DNA of 64,000 nucleotides from Azoarcus sp. L1K30 (GTDB taxonomy: Bacteria > Pseudomonadota > Gammaproteobacteria > Burkholderiales > Rhodocyclaceae), in contig NZ_JAGRRD010000001.1 of NCBI RefSeq assembly GCF_018122735.1, forward strand, positions 1,728,723 to 1,792,722. Direction: 5' to 3'. Positions 54,592 to 62,964 of the stretch are shown in pieces; position 1 is the stretch's first letter; every line of letters begins with the position of its first letter. The notes beneath the pieces were generated by a model. The model searched no databases and was not told the DNA's origin. It saw only the letters and a list, made by a program, of their open reading frames with translations. Both the position numbers and the translations under genes were made by a program.

Positions 54592-56484
54592 TCAGACGCT
54601 CCTCTCGCCGCGCATTTCGAGCTCAACCTTCCAGCGCTGACTGCCGTCGACGGGCAGGGCTTCAAGCTCGAGCGTGCCCGCCTCGGTGATACGTGCATGC
54701 AGCCGCACACGCACGATCTCTCCCGCCGCCCGCCCCTCTGCCGGCAGCGTGGCCTCGATCTCGTCGAGTTCCTGAAGCGCTTCGGTCGCCCACATGTCGA
54801 GCATCGTGCCGACCTGATCGTTGCGCCGCACCGACGAGCCAAAGAAGCGGAAGCGCACCGGCTCCCCGACGACGAGGCCGAACACCTGCGCCGGAACGTC
54901 CGCCTCGGTGCCCTCCTCCATGCCGAAAGGCGCAAGACACAGCGCTTCGATCGGAGGTTCCATGCCCGGCACGGCGGGCATGCTCGACTCCACCGCCACG
55001 TAGTAAGCTCGCGCAGTGCCACCACGAATGCGCACCCCACGGCCGCGTCGCACGTAGCCGTAATAGGCCGCGCCGCGCGACACCGCAAGATCGAGCTCCG
55101 CGCCGTCGAGCAGACGTGCCGGCGGCGCCCCTTCGGCGGCCAGCCAGCCATTGAGCGTATTCATCAGACGCTCGGCCAGCAGCGTCGACTTGAGTACTCC
55201 GCCATTGAAGAGCACGACGCTCGGGTGCAGAAAACTCGCGTCTGCGCTCGCCGCCCCCGCAAAATCCTCGAGTGCGGCGGTTGCCTCTCGCTGACGGCAC
55301 AGAAAGGCGGCCAGATGGCGGGTAATGGCGGCATCCTGCGCATATGGCAGGCCGACCTGGGTCAATGCGGTGCGTGCGCGGCTTTGCGGGTGTTCGCTCA
55401 CCGCCACTTGCGGGAAGAAACCCTCGAGCAGGATCGCGTCCAGCTCGCCGCGGGTCAGCTCGGATCGGATCGAGCCACCGATGAGCTTCGAGCCGCGACT
55501 CGGCACCACCAGCGCGACCGCGTCCACGCTGGCATCGCCCAGCAGGGTTTCCTTGGCGCTGCGGCATGCATGCGCGAGCGCCCGCGTCTGCCACGCATCG
55601 AGCCGCGTACCCTGCGCGGCCAGCTTGCGTACCACCCCATAGGCAAGCGCCAGATCCATGTTGTCGCCGCCCAGAAGGATGTGGTCGCCCACCGCCACCC
55701 GGTGCGGCTCGAGATTGCCGTCACGCTCGACGATGGCAATCAGGGACAGGTCGGTCGTGCCGCCGCCGACATCCACCACCAGCATGATGTCGCCCGGCTT
55801 TACTTCCTTGCGCCATCCACCCTTGCTGTTCTGAATCCAGCTGTAGAGCGCGGCCTGGGGCTCCTCGAGCAGGGTCAGGCGGGCGTAGCCGGCTGCGCGC
55901 GCCGCGTCCGCAGTAAGCTCGCGCGCAACCGGATCGAAAGACGCAGGAATGGTGACGGTGACATCCTGCTCGGCCAACTGGGCCTCCGGATGGGCGGCGT
56001 TCCAGGCATCGCGCAGATGGGCCAGATAGCGTACCGAGGCGTCGAAAGGCGAGATTCGCGCCACCTCGTCGGGTGCATCGACGGGCAGGATGGTCCCGCG
56101 ACGATCGACGCCCGGGTGGCACAGCCAGCTCTTGGCGCTGGCCACCATCCGGATCGGCGTACCGGCACCGCGCGCACGTGCAAATGCCCCTACGACATCG
56201 CCCTGGCCACCGCCCCAGGGCAGATCGAGATCACCCGGGGCAAGCTCGCTTTCGTGCGGCAGATAGACGAAGGACGGCAGCAGCGGGAGATTTTCCACCT
56301 CGCCCGGCGCACTCACTTGCGGAATCGGGAGCACCTCGAGCCGGGCCTGCTCGCCGTCGCTGGCCTCGGTGTCGACGAAGGACAGCGCGCAGTGCGTGGT
56401 GCCGAGATCGATGCCGATCACGTACCTGGAAGCCGCCGCACCGTTGGCAGCCGAGGCCCCATCCATGTTGCTTGCGCCGCTCAC
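54592..56484 (-). CDS. Divergent Hsp70-like chaperone
   Basis: 630 aa. ATPase motifs: YVIGIDLGTTHCALSFVDTE, VTIPASFDPVARELTADAAR, LVVDVGGGTTDLSLIAIVER, ILLGGDNMDLALAYGV and VVLFNGGVLKSTLLAERLMN. It ends in a short beta-rich region (FFGSSVRRNDQVGTMLDMWA) and lacks the long helical lid of DnaK. Start is GTG 56484 overlapping the DUF2760 stop as GTGA; ATG 56466 is possible. Both Hsp70s share a KSWL..VDR insertion, so they arose by duplication. Confidence 0.9.
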   Translation of the reverse strand: MSGASNMDGASAANGAAASRYVIGIDLGTTHCALSFVDTEASDGEQARLEVLPIPQVSAPGEVENLPLLPSFVYLPHESELAPGDLDLPWGGGQGDVVGAFARARGAGTPIRMVASAKSWLCHPGVDRRGTILPVDAPDEVARISPFDASVRYLAHLRDAWNAAHPEAQLAEQDVTVTIPASFDPVARELTADAARAAGYARLTLLEEPQAALYSWIQNSKGGWRKEVKPGDIMLVVDVGGGTTDLSLIAIVERDGNLEPHRVAVGDHILLGGDNMDLALAYGVVRKLAAQGTRLDAWQTRALAHACRSAKETLLGDASVDAVALVVPSRGSKLIGGSIRSELTRGELDAILLEGFFPQVAVSEHPQSRARTALTQVGLPYAQDAAITRHLAAFLCRQREATAALEDFAGAASADASFLHPSVVLFNGGVLKSTLLAERLMNTLNGWLAAEGAPPARLLDGAELDLAVSRGAAYYGYVRRGRGVRIRGGTARAYYVAVESSMPAVPGMEPPIEALCLAPFGMEEGTEADVPAQVFGLVVGEPVRFRFFGSSVRRNDQVGTMLDMWATEALQELDEIEATLPAEGRAAGEIVRVRLHARITEAGTLELEALPVDGSQRWKVELEMRGERSV

Positions 56485-57047
56485 AGCTCGACCTCGGCTG
56501 GTGCCACGATAGCCGCATCATGGCCTTCGGCAAGGCGCGGCAGGCGCACGTCGACGACGCGCCAGCCACGATGGGTGAGTTGCCCGCTGAAGGGCGGCTG
56601 GCCCACGACATTGCCACTCAGGCGGATGGCGCCGGCATCGAAGCCCGCCGCGAGCGTGATGCGATCCCCTTCGGATTCGCTGCGTACCGGCTGCACGGTG
56701 AAATGCTCACGCAAGGTCTTGCGACAGCCGTCATGCACCAGTCGCGCCGCGGCACCGATGTCCGCATCGCTATAGGACGAGATGTCTTCCTCGACGAAGT
56801 CGACCAGGCGCGCTTCGCGCTGCAGCAGTCCGAGCAACTGCAGTGCCGCGTCGGGCGTCGCCTCGCGCACGACCTGGGCAGGCGCCGCGACCGTTGCGGG
56901 CGCAGCCGGGGGTTCGGTTGGCGCGGCGTCGCCATGTTCGCGCAGGCGACGAATCCGTGCCGCCAGCGCGGCATTGCCGATGATGGAGAAGAAGGTGCCG
57001 AAAGCCAGCGAGATGCGGCTCGGCAACGAAGGGCTAGAGTCGTTCAT
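56481..57047 (-). CDS. DUF2760 protein, first gene of the Hsp70 operon
   Basis: 188 aa. N-terminal hydrophobic helix (ISLAFGTFFSIIGNAALAA), a Pro/Ala linker, then the DUF2760 core: ALQLLGLLQREARLVDFVEE, DISSYSDADIGAAARLVHDG, REHFTVQPVRSESEGDRITL and QLTHRGWRVVDVRLP. It is known to sit with these Hsp70 pairs, but its function is undetermined. It overlaps the Hsp70 start by 4 bp, giving coupling. Confidence 0.88.
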   Translation of the reverse strand: MNDSSPSLPSRISLAFGTFFSIIGNAALAARIRRLREHGDAAPTEPPAAPATVAAPAQVVREATPDAALQLLGLLQREARLVDFVEEDISSYSDADIGAAARLVHDGCRKTLREHFTVQPVRSESEGDRITLAAGFDAGAIRLSGNVVGQPPFSGQLTHRGWRVVDVRLPRLAEGHDAAIVAPAEVEL

Positions 57048-57267
57048 GGGGACGCTCCTGAATCATGATGTCTGTAGGTGATTGATCTGCGTGCCGGTGC
57101 CGACGCAGACGGGCGAGCGACATCGGTCGCAATCGCCGATGGCAGCCCCTTATTGCAGCGCAATATAACGCATTACGGCACAAGGTCCACCCCTCGACCG
57201 CAGCTGCAGGTTTCCGCCCGGGGCAATCGGCGTCGCCACCACGCAGCCCCGGCCAACAGGCAGCGCC

Positions 57268-58752
57268 CTATGCCACCCGCCCGCTCGCTCCGGACGGCGA
57301 GGGTATGGCCGCAAGCACGGCCACCAGCAGGTGCCAGGCGCGGGCGACGCTGTCAATCTCGACGCGCTCGCCTGGCGCATGGGCGCCGCGGATATCGGGA
57401 CCGAATGAGATCATGTCCATGTCCGGCCAGGTCGCACCGAGAATCCCACACTCCAGTCCGGCATGAATCACCTTCACGGCCGCCTCACCGCCAAACTCGC
57501 GCCGATAGACCGACTGGAACAAGGCCAGCAAGCCCGAATCCGGATTCGGCGCCCAACCCGGATAATGCCCCGTCGCCTGTGCCTCGAACCCGGCCAGCGC
57601 GAACAGGCTGATGATCTCGCCTGCCAGATTGCGCGTCCCCGAATCCAGCAGCGAACGCACCATCAATGTCGCCTGCAACCGATCGGGGCTCACATTTACC
57701 ACCCCGAGATTGCAGGATGTCTCAACCACACCCGGAACCCGCGTGCTCATGCGCCGCACACCGTGAGGCGCGATACCCAATGCGGAAAGGATCCGACAGC
57801 AATCGTCATCCCCCAGCACCCGCTGCGGCGCGACCGTTTCGGGCACGACACGCAACCTGAAACCGTCGTCCACGCCGGCGAGTTCATCGCCAATCTCGGT
57901 CTCAACAGCCATCACCGCCTGCTGCAGCGCGGTCATGCAGTCATCCGAGGCCAGGATCAACGCCTGCGCCTCGCGTGGCAAGGCATTGCGCGCACTGCCT
58001 CCGTTCAGCGCTGCGAGATGGAACGACAGCCCTGCGGAGGACAGTCCCTCCAGGGTACGCAACAGCAGCTTGATCGCATTGCCACGCTGCAGATGGATGT
58101 CGACACCGGAATGCCCGCCCTTTAGCCCGTCGACCACGATGCGCAAAGCCTGCAATCCGGGCGGTGCGACGCAGGACTCCACTGCCGCGTCCACCACCAC
58201 ATCCGCCCCGCCCGCACAGCCGAGATAGAATTCGCCCCAGTCCTCGGTATCGATATTGATCAACAGCCGCCCCTGCAGTGCGTCTGCGCGCACGCCATGC
58301 GCGCCGCTCATGCCCGACTCCTCATCAACGGTCAGCAGCACCTCCAGCGCGGGATGCGCGATCTCGTCCGACTCCAGCACCGCGAGCGCAAGCGCCACCC
58401 CAATGCCGTTGTCCCCACCCAAGGTGGTGTCGTCCGCCACCAGCCAGCCATCGCGCAACTCGACCTTGACGGGATCGTGCAGAAAGTCATGCGTGCTGCC
58501 GGCGTTCTTCTGGCACACCATGTCCAGATGGCCCTGCAGCACCACCCCTGGCCGATCTTCGTAACCGGGCGTCGCCAACTTGGACAGCACGAGGTTGCCG
58601 ATTTCGTCGATCACGACGCCCAGCCCCCGTCCCCGAGCCCATTCGCATATAGCTTCGCGCACGGCCCCCTCGTGGTGCGACGCGCGCGGAATCCGGCACA
58701 ACATCGCGAAATGCCGCCACACAGCCTGCGGCTGCAGCTTGGTGAAGTCCAT
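57268..58752 (-). CDS. pepD: Aminoacyl-histidine dipeptidase
   Basis: 494 aa from ATG 58752 (MDFTKLQPQAVWRHFAML). M20-family metal site: VVLQGHLDMVCQKNAGSTHD, LGGDNGIGVALALAVLES, LEVLLTVDEESGMSGAHG, and late HAGLECGILGATWPDMDMIS. It hydrolyses Xaa-His dipeptides such as carnosine or other dipeptides. The ankyrin gene ends 2 bp upstream and supplies the ribosome site (AGAAGG) in its last codons. About 220 bp downstream hold no gene. Confidence 0.94.
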   Translation of the reverse strand: MDFTKLQPQAVWRHFAMLCRIPRASHHEGAVREAICEWARGRGLGVVIDEIGNLVLSKLATPGYEDRPGVVLQGHLDMVCQKNAGSTHDFLHDPVKVELRDGWLVADDTTLGGDNGIGVALALAVLESDEIAHPALEVLLTVDEESGMSGAHGVRADALQGRLLINIDTEDWGEFYLGCAGGADVVVDAAVESCVAPPGLQALRIVVDGLKGGHSGVDIHLQRGNAIKLLLRTLEGLSSAGLSFHLAALNGGSARNALPREAQALILASDDCMTALQQAVMAVETEIGDELAGVDDGFRLRVVPETVAPQRVLGDDDCCRILSALGIAPHGVRRMSTRVPGVVETSCNLGVVNVSPDRLQATLMVRSLLDSGTRNLAGEIISLFALAGFEAQATGHYPGWAPNPDSGLLALFQSVYRREFGGEAAVKVIHAGLECGILGATWPDMDMISFGPDIRGAHAPGERVEIDSVARAWHLLVAVLAAIPSPSGASGRVA

Positions 58753-58754
58753 TC

Positions 58755-61196
58755 TCAATACCTTCTGTTTGCGCGGGTAACGCAATTTTCATAGTTGACC
58801 CCACCAAATCCTTTACGGGACGCCCAAACGCTGAAAATCAACTGCCCCCTCAGGCGTCCGAGTACTTGGTTCATCGTATTGTAGTCACCAGCCTGACAAG
58901 CAAAATATGCGTAGGCATTCAAGTTCCATGCAGCAGGATAGCGTTCGACCATATCCTCAAAACCCTGCTTCATGTCGGCCCAATGCGCATTGCTCTTCTC
59001 GAACAACTTGCCCTCGTACACCAGTTGATCGAGGTACCAGTAGACTCGGGCGTACATGGCCTGCCCCTGAGCCTTGCGCGTCGCGTTCGTGGCATCCTTT
59101 GCTAGCGTTTCAACCCGAGTGGTCGCGTTGTCAGCATGCGAATACAGGTTGCGGGCGGCGGCGAAATACAGTTCGGGGTAATTGATGTGCTCGTTCATCG
59201 CTTGCTGAACGACCCCCTCAATTTCGCCCGATACCGCATTCGTTTCCGACAGCAAGTTCACCATCGCCCGGTACCATTCGGGATCATTCTTGGCATCCTG
59301 GCGAATCATTTCCAGAAGGGTGATGGCTTGCTCGTTGGCCTGGATTGCCTCCAGCTTCAAATCCTCCTGACTTGAGAGCATCCGATTTCCACCCCTGCCA
59401 GCTTTTGCGGAAATATTGGCGAGAAATATCCGGGCGGCGACCGAAGCAGGTGCAGCCCGAGTCCAATCCTTGGCCATCTGAAATGCCGCCTTCTTTTGGG
59501 CGGCACTGGCATTTGGCGGCAGAAAAGCATTGAGCTGGTTGTAGAAAATAGCCAGTTTCGATGTTCCGGCCGGGGTACGCTCGTTCTTTTGCAGCAAAGA
59601 CTGGTAGAGAGATTCCAGTTTCTCGTAGTCGGCATAGCGCACGGAATCCCATGCCTCCTTGGCCACCGCATTACGCGACAGCAATTCTTCATCCCGCGTT
59701 CCCTCAAGATTTTCCTGCCGAAAATGCTCGCGGCAACGCGCATGCAAAGTGGCATCCGCGCCCAGGCGAACGAGTTCCGCCTTGATTGTTTCGCTCCTCC
59801 GCGATGCAGCAACGGAATAAGCCGTCTCACACGGGAACCGCAAGGTATTGACTTCCGCTCCATAGGCCCGCAGCAAACGCATTGCCTCGGCAATTTTATT
59901 CTCGGTCCGTTGAATAGCCTCCAGCCTCTTTACATCTTCAGGCCATTCTCCAAGGTAGCCGCTTAGGTGTGCCAGCAGTTCCAGCGTTGTATTGTTGTCG
60001 ATTTCCCGGATCTGGTTTGGATTCGCTCCTCGCTCCAGTAGCAGTTTCAACAGCGGTTGCTCCAAGCGGCCTGCTGCGCTCATTACGACGGGTGTTGCCT
60101 GTTGCGCGTTGACATCTGCGCCACGTTTCAAAAGCAGTTCAGCGATTGACAACTTGCCATCTCTGACGGCACGACCAAGCGGCGTTTCAAATAGTTTCGA
60201 ATTGCGTGCCAGACTATCTTCCGGCGGATCGATCTTGGCACCTCTGGATAGGAGGTGGTCAATCATTTTCACATCGTCAGCGCTCACTGCTGCTTTAAGG
60301 GCTGCACTTTCCTTGGCATCGATTCTGGCGCCGCGCTGCAACAAGAGGTCTACCGCTGCTTTCTGTCCTGCGCCGGCGGCCACGGCAATAGCCGGTTCCG
60401 TAAAGTTATTTTTCGACTCAAACGGAACGCCTTGCTCCAATAGCTCCTGCATCCTTTCGAGATCGCCCTGACGTATAGCCTGATGAAAACGCTGTATTTG
60501 GTTCTGGTTGTTTAGCCTATCGATTTGTTTCCGATATTGCTCAGGGCTGACGCTTGCCTTAAGCAGGGCTCGCCCGAGGCGACCATCTCCTGGTTCTGAG
60601 CTGGCCTCGGGATCGAGGAGAGATTCAATTCGCTCGGTCATGGCAATCGGCCGTTGCAACGTTTTGCCGGCGTGATAGACACTTAGAAAGCCAAAATAGT
60701 TGTTTTGCATCAAGCCGCTGACATTACCTTTGGTGTGAGGGGGCTGCTTTAACGGTTGTATCGGCAACGGGGGAAAAGCCATGATCTCCTGGATCAGCGT
60801 GGCGACCCGTTCGCGCTCAAGCGGCGTGCATGGACGGCTACTGAACTTGGGATGAAACACACAAAGCTGGGCACCCGAACGTGTCTTGATGAACCACGTA
60901 GCGAGCGGGTCGCCGGTATGGTGGTCGGGTTCTTCCACAAGGACGGAATCTTCAATTTCCTCGCCCTGATAGCTGGCCAGCCTTTCGTGAATCAAGCGCT
61001 TGGGGTAACGATCTGGCCAAGTCCGCATCAACTCGTTGGCCGCCATAGGATTGGCCTTCAACGCCGTCTGGTAACTCAAATCCCAGCCCAAATCCACAGC
61101 AGATCGAGAAGCATTAATCAGGAGCATGCCCAGTAGCAAGACAAATAATTGCCGCAGCCAGATCTGCCATGACCGGTACAAAGAAGGAAACACCAT
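58755..61196 (-). CDS. Membrane-anchored ankyrin-repeat protein with DUF4034-like C-terminus
   Basis: 813 aa from ATG 61196. One N-terminal TM (LRQLFVLLLGMLLINASRSA) then a ~150-residue extracytoplasmic region. About six ankyrin repeats follow at ~240-480 (AVDLLLQRGARIDAKESAAL, MIDHLLSRGAKIDPPEDSLA, IAELLLKRGADVNAQQATPV, LLKLLLERGANPNQIREID). The last ~280 residues resemble DUF4034: DYEKLESLYQSLLQKNERTP, YPELYFAAARNLYSHADNAT. The start is weakly supported. It is richer in A/T than neighbours, suggesting transfer. A role in toxin or interbacterial interaction is possible. Confidence 0.75.
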   Translation of the reverse strand: MVFPSLYRSWQIWLRQLFVLLLGMLLINASRSAVDLGWDLSYQTALKANPMAANELMRTWPDRYPKRLIHERLASYQGEEIEDSVLVEEPDHHTGDPLATWFIKTRSGAQLCVFHPKFSSRPCTPLERERVATLIQEIMAFPPLPIQPLKQPPHTKGNVSGLMQNNYFGFLSVYHAGKTLQRPIAMTERIESLLDPEASSEPGDGRLGRALLKASVSPEQYRKQIDRLNNQNQIQRFHQAIRQGDLERMQELLEQGVPFESKNNFTEPAIAVAAGAGQKAAVDLLLQRGARIDAKESAALKAAVSADDVKMIDHLLSRGAKIDPPEDSLARNSKLFETPLGRAVRDGKLSIAELLLKRGADVNAQQATPVVMSAAGRLEQPLLKLLLERGANPNQIREIDNNTTLELLAHLSGYLGEWPEDVKRLEAIQRTENKIAEAMRLLRAYGAEVNTLRFPCETAYSVAASRRSETIKAELVRLGADATLHARCREHFRQENLEGTRDEELLSRNAVAKEAWDSVRYADYEKLESLYQSLLQKNERTPAGTSKLAIFYNQLNAFLPPNASAAQKKAAFQMAKDWTRAAPASVAARIFLANISAKAGRGGNRMLSSQEDLKLEAIQANEQAITLLEMIRQDAKNDPEWYRAMVNLLSETNAVSGEIEGVVQQAMNEHINYPELYFAAARNLYSHADNATTRVETLAKDATNATRKAQGQAMYARVYWYLDQLVYEGKLFEKSNAHWADMKQGFEDMVERYPAAWNLNAYAYFACQAGDYNTMNQVLGRLRGQLIFSVWASRKGFGGVNYENCVTRANRRY

Positions 61197-61289
61197 TTCA
61201 TTTTGCTGGCGAGTGCCGCACAGTGATCTGAAATATGTCTTGGTCTGTCCCCGTTTACACATACTCAAGCCCATCCCATTCCACAGAAT

Positions 61290-62242
61290 TCATAACGCAT
61301 GATTCGAACGCATTGTCTCGACGCCCCTGACGAAGCTGCTGACTCTGGCGAAGCCTTGCCAGAGCGTTTTGACTTCGGGGTCACCATCGCCTTTTCGGGC
61401 AAGGAATCCGCCGAGCATGGCGATGCGGCGGATGACTTCACGCAGGGTGGGTGTTCTCTTGGGTGACTCCTTCTAAACCAGCGGCCAGGCAGCTTACCTT
61501 TCAACTTGGTCAAACACTTCGCTGGCGGGCAGTTCAGAATGGACGCGCCCCAACCGTACCAAGTAGGCCAGTCGCCAGGCGACGACCGGATAGATTCCCA
61601 GGGCCAGTTCGAGTCTCTTGACATGCTCCAGTTGCGGCGCCTCGACGCGGCAGCCGTTCTTGCGCACATGCAGCGTCTGGCGCACTTGTCGTGAGGGCTG
61701 CTTGGCACGCGCGGGCAGGATGAATTCGATTTCGCCCAAGGGCGGCGCAGCAGCGTCGCCGGCCACAGTTTGCCGCCCTGTAGCAGACAGCGGTTGTGTT
61801 GGGCTCGCAACAAATAGTCCGCCGGATACGACAACGCGTGTGCGCGTTGCATCAATTCCAGGAAGTCGGCCTCGCAATCAGCGATATAGACCAGACGCGT
61901 GGCAGGCAGTTGCCCGGCCCGCTCTGCAAGCCGCTCGTAGCCCTCGATCCAGCGCTGACTCTTCGCGATGTCGAGCGGGCGCGCCCACATCCAGATGTCG
62001 AGAATCCCCAGCGGCAAGCGTTGCGGGCTCACCGCGTAGGTCGGATGCACGTACATCCCGCGTTGCGCTTCATAGGACAGGCGCCCCAACCCATCGATGG
62101 CCTGACCGCTGAAGTCAAGCTCAGTCGCGTCCTGCAGACACAGCACCACCGGATGCTCCGCCATCCGTGCCTCGGTGCGCGCCATGTGCGGCGCCAGCAC
62201 AGACTCAAGCACAGGGTATACCAGCCTAAAGAAAAGGGTCAT
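61290..62242 (-). pseudogene. Decayed IS4-type transposase
   Basis: Three frames together give an IS4/Tn5-like transposase. Frame one from 62242: VVLCLQDATELDFSGQAIDG, RLVYIADCEADFLELM. After ~61730 the fold continues in another frame (GEIEFILPARAKQPSRQVRQ, VKRLELALGIYPVVAWRLAY). The C-terminus in a third frame reads RRIAMLGGFLARKGDGDPEV then KTLWQGFARVSSFVRGVETM, stop at 61290. At least two frameshifts and a lost N-terminus make it inactive. I cannot define the inverted repeats. Confidence 0.78.
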
Positions 62243-62310
62243 TCAGGGCGTGCCCCCGTCAGCAGTTAAATGACAAAAGAGTTGTGTGGGCTGGGATGCG
62301 CTCAACCCCG

Positions 62311-62964
62311 CTATTGCGCATCGTTGCAGGGCTGCCCTTCGATCAGCGGCCGTCCAAAGTAGTCCGTGCCGCCACATGGCGGGTACATTGATTTGTCGCG
62401 GCGGGGCGTATCGGGAACATCCATTTGGGGCACCTGAATAACGAAGTTCTTTCTGTTGTTCATGAACTTGATATTCTTCAGCTCGATCTTCGACCCAGGA
62501 AAACGGTAATTTCCCTCTCGTTCGTCAATCTCCGGCATGTCGGCCCGAGCAGGGTACCGGGGAGAGTCGCGAAATATCCCAACTGAAAAATCCTGCAATG
62601 TGCCGTTTCTGATCTCGATCGAAGAATATCTCGAGTCAATCAGGATCCCGAATCCGCCGGGATTCTTGAAGAAACGACCGCGTCCCAATGTGTGTCCTTG
62701 CAGGTCCAGTATCACGTTACTTGCAGAAATAGCGATCAACGAAAACTCCGCTCGGTGATCCGCAAATTCGATACGAGCATGGAGATCTTCGGTAAGGCAG
62801 TATCCCCCAGACTTGTGGATCTCGATTTTGGAGATTCCATCGGAAGCACCTGGCTTTACCAAAGTGCAGTCGTCTGTTGATCCAGCTTGACCAGATGCTG
62901 CATACGGCGTCGCTATGCTCAAAATTAGCGCAGCGGCTACCACTTTTTGTTTCAGTAAGTGCAC
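62311..62964 (-). CDS. Secreted parallel-beta-helix protein, candidate immunity protein
   Basis: 217 aa from GTG 62964. Signal peptide (LLKQKVVAAALILSIATPYA) then CTLVKPGASDGISKIEIHKS and beta-helix turns: ISASNVILDLQGHTLGRGRF, GFGILIDSRYSSIEIRNGTL, QDFSVGIFRD, IELKNIKFMNNRKNFVIQV. Such repeats are seen in right-handed parallel beta-helices. It overlaps the Rhs stop by 13 bp, the place where a cognate immunity gene normally lies; export would suit a periplasmic-acting toxin. Immunity is inferred from position only. Confidence 0.6.
   Translation of the reverse strand: MHLLKQKVVAAALILSIATPYAASGQAGSTDDCTLVKPGASDGISKIEIHKSGGYCLTEDLHARIEFADHRAEFSLIAISASNVILDLQGHTLGRGRFFKNPGGFGILIDSRYSSIEIRNGTLQDFSVGIFRDSPRYPARADMPEIDEREGNYRFPGSKIELKNIKFMNNRKNFVIQVPQMDVPDTPRRDKSMYPPCGGTDYFGRPLIEGQPCNDAQ

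Noticed and set aside
54697..56775. 692-codon plus-strand frame
   Set aside because: Antisense to the Hsp70 and DUF2760 genes, no domains, composition rich in Arg and His; the Hsp70 motifs are clear on the other strand.
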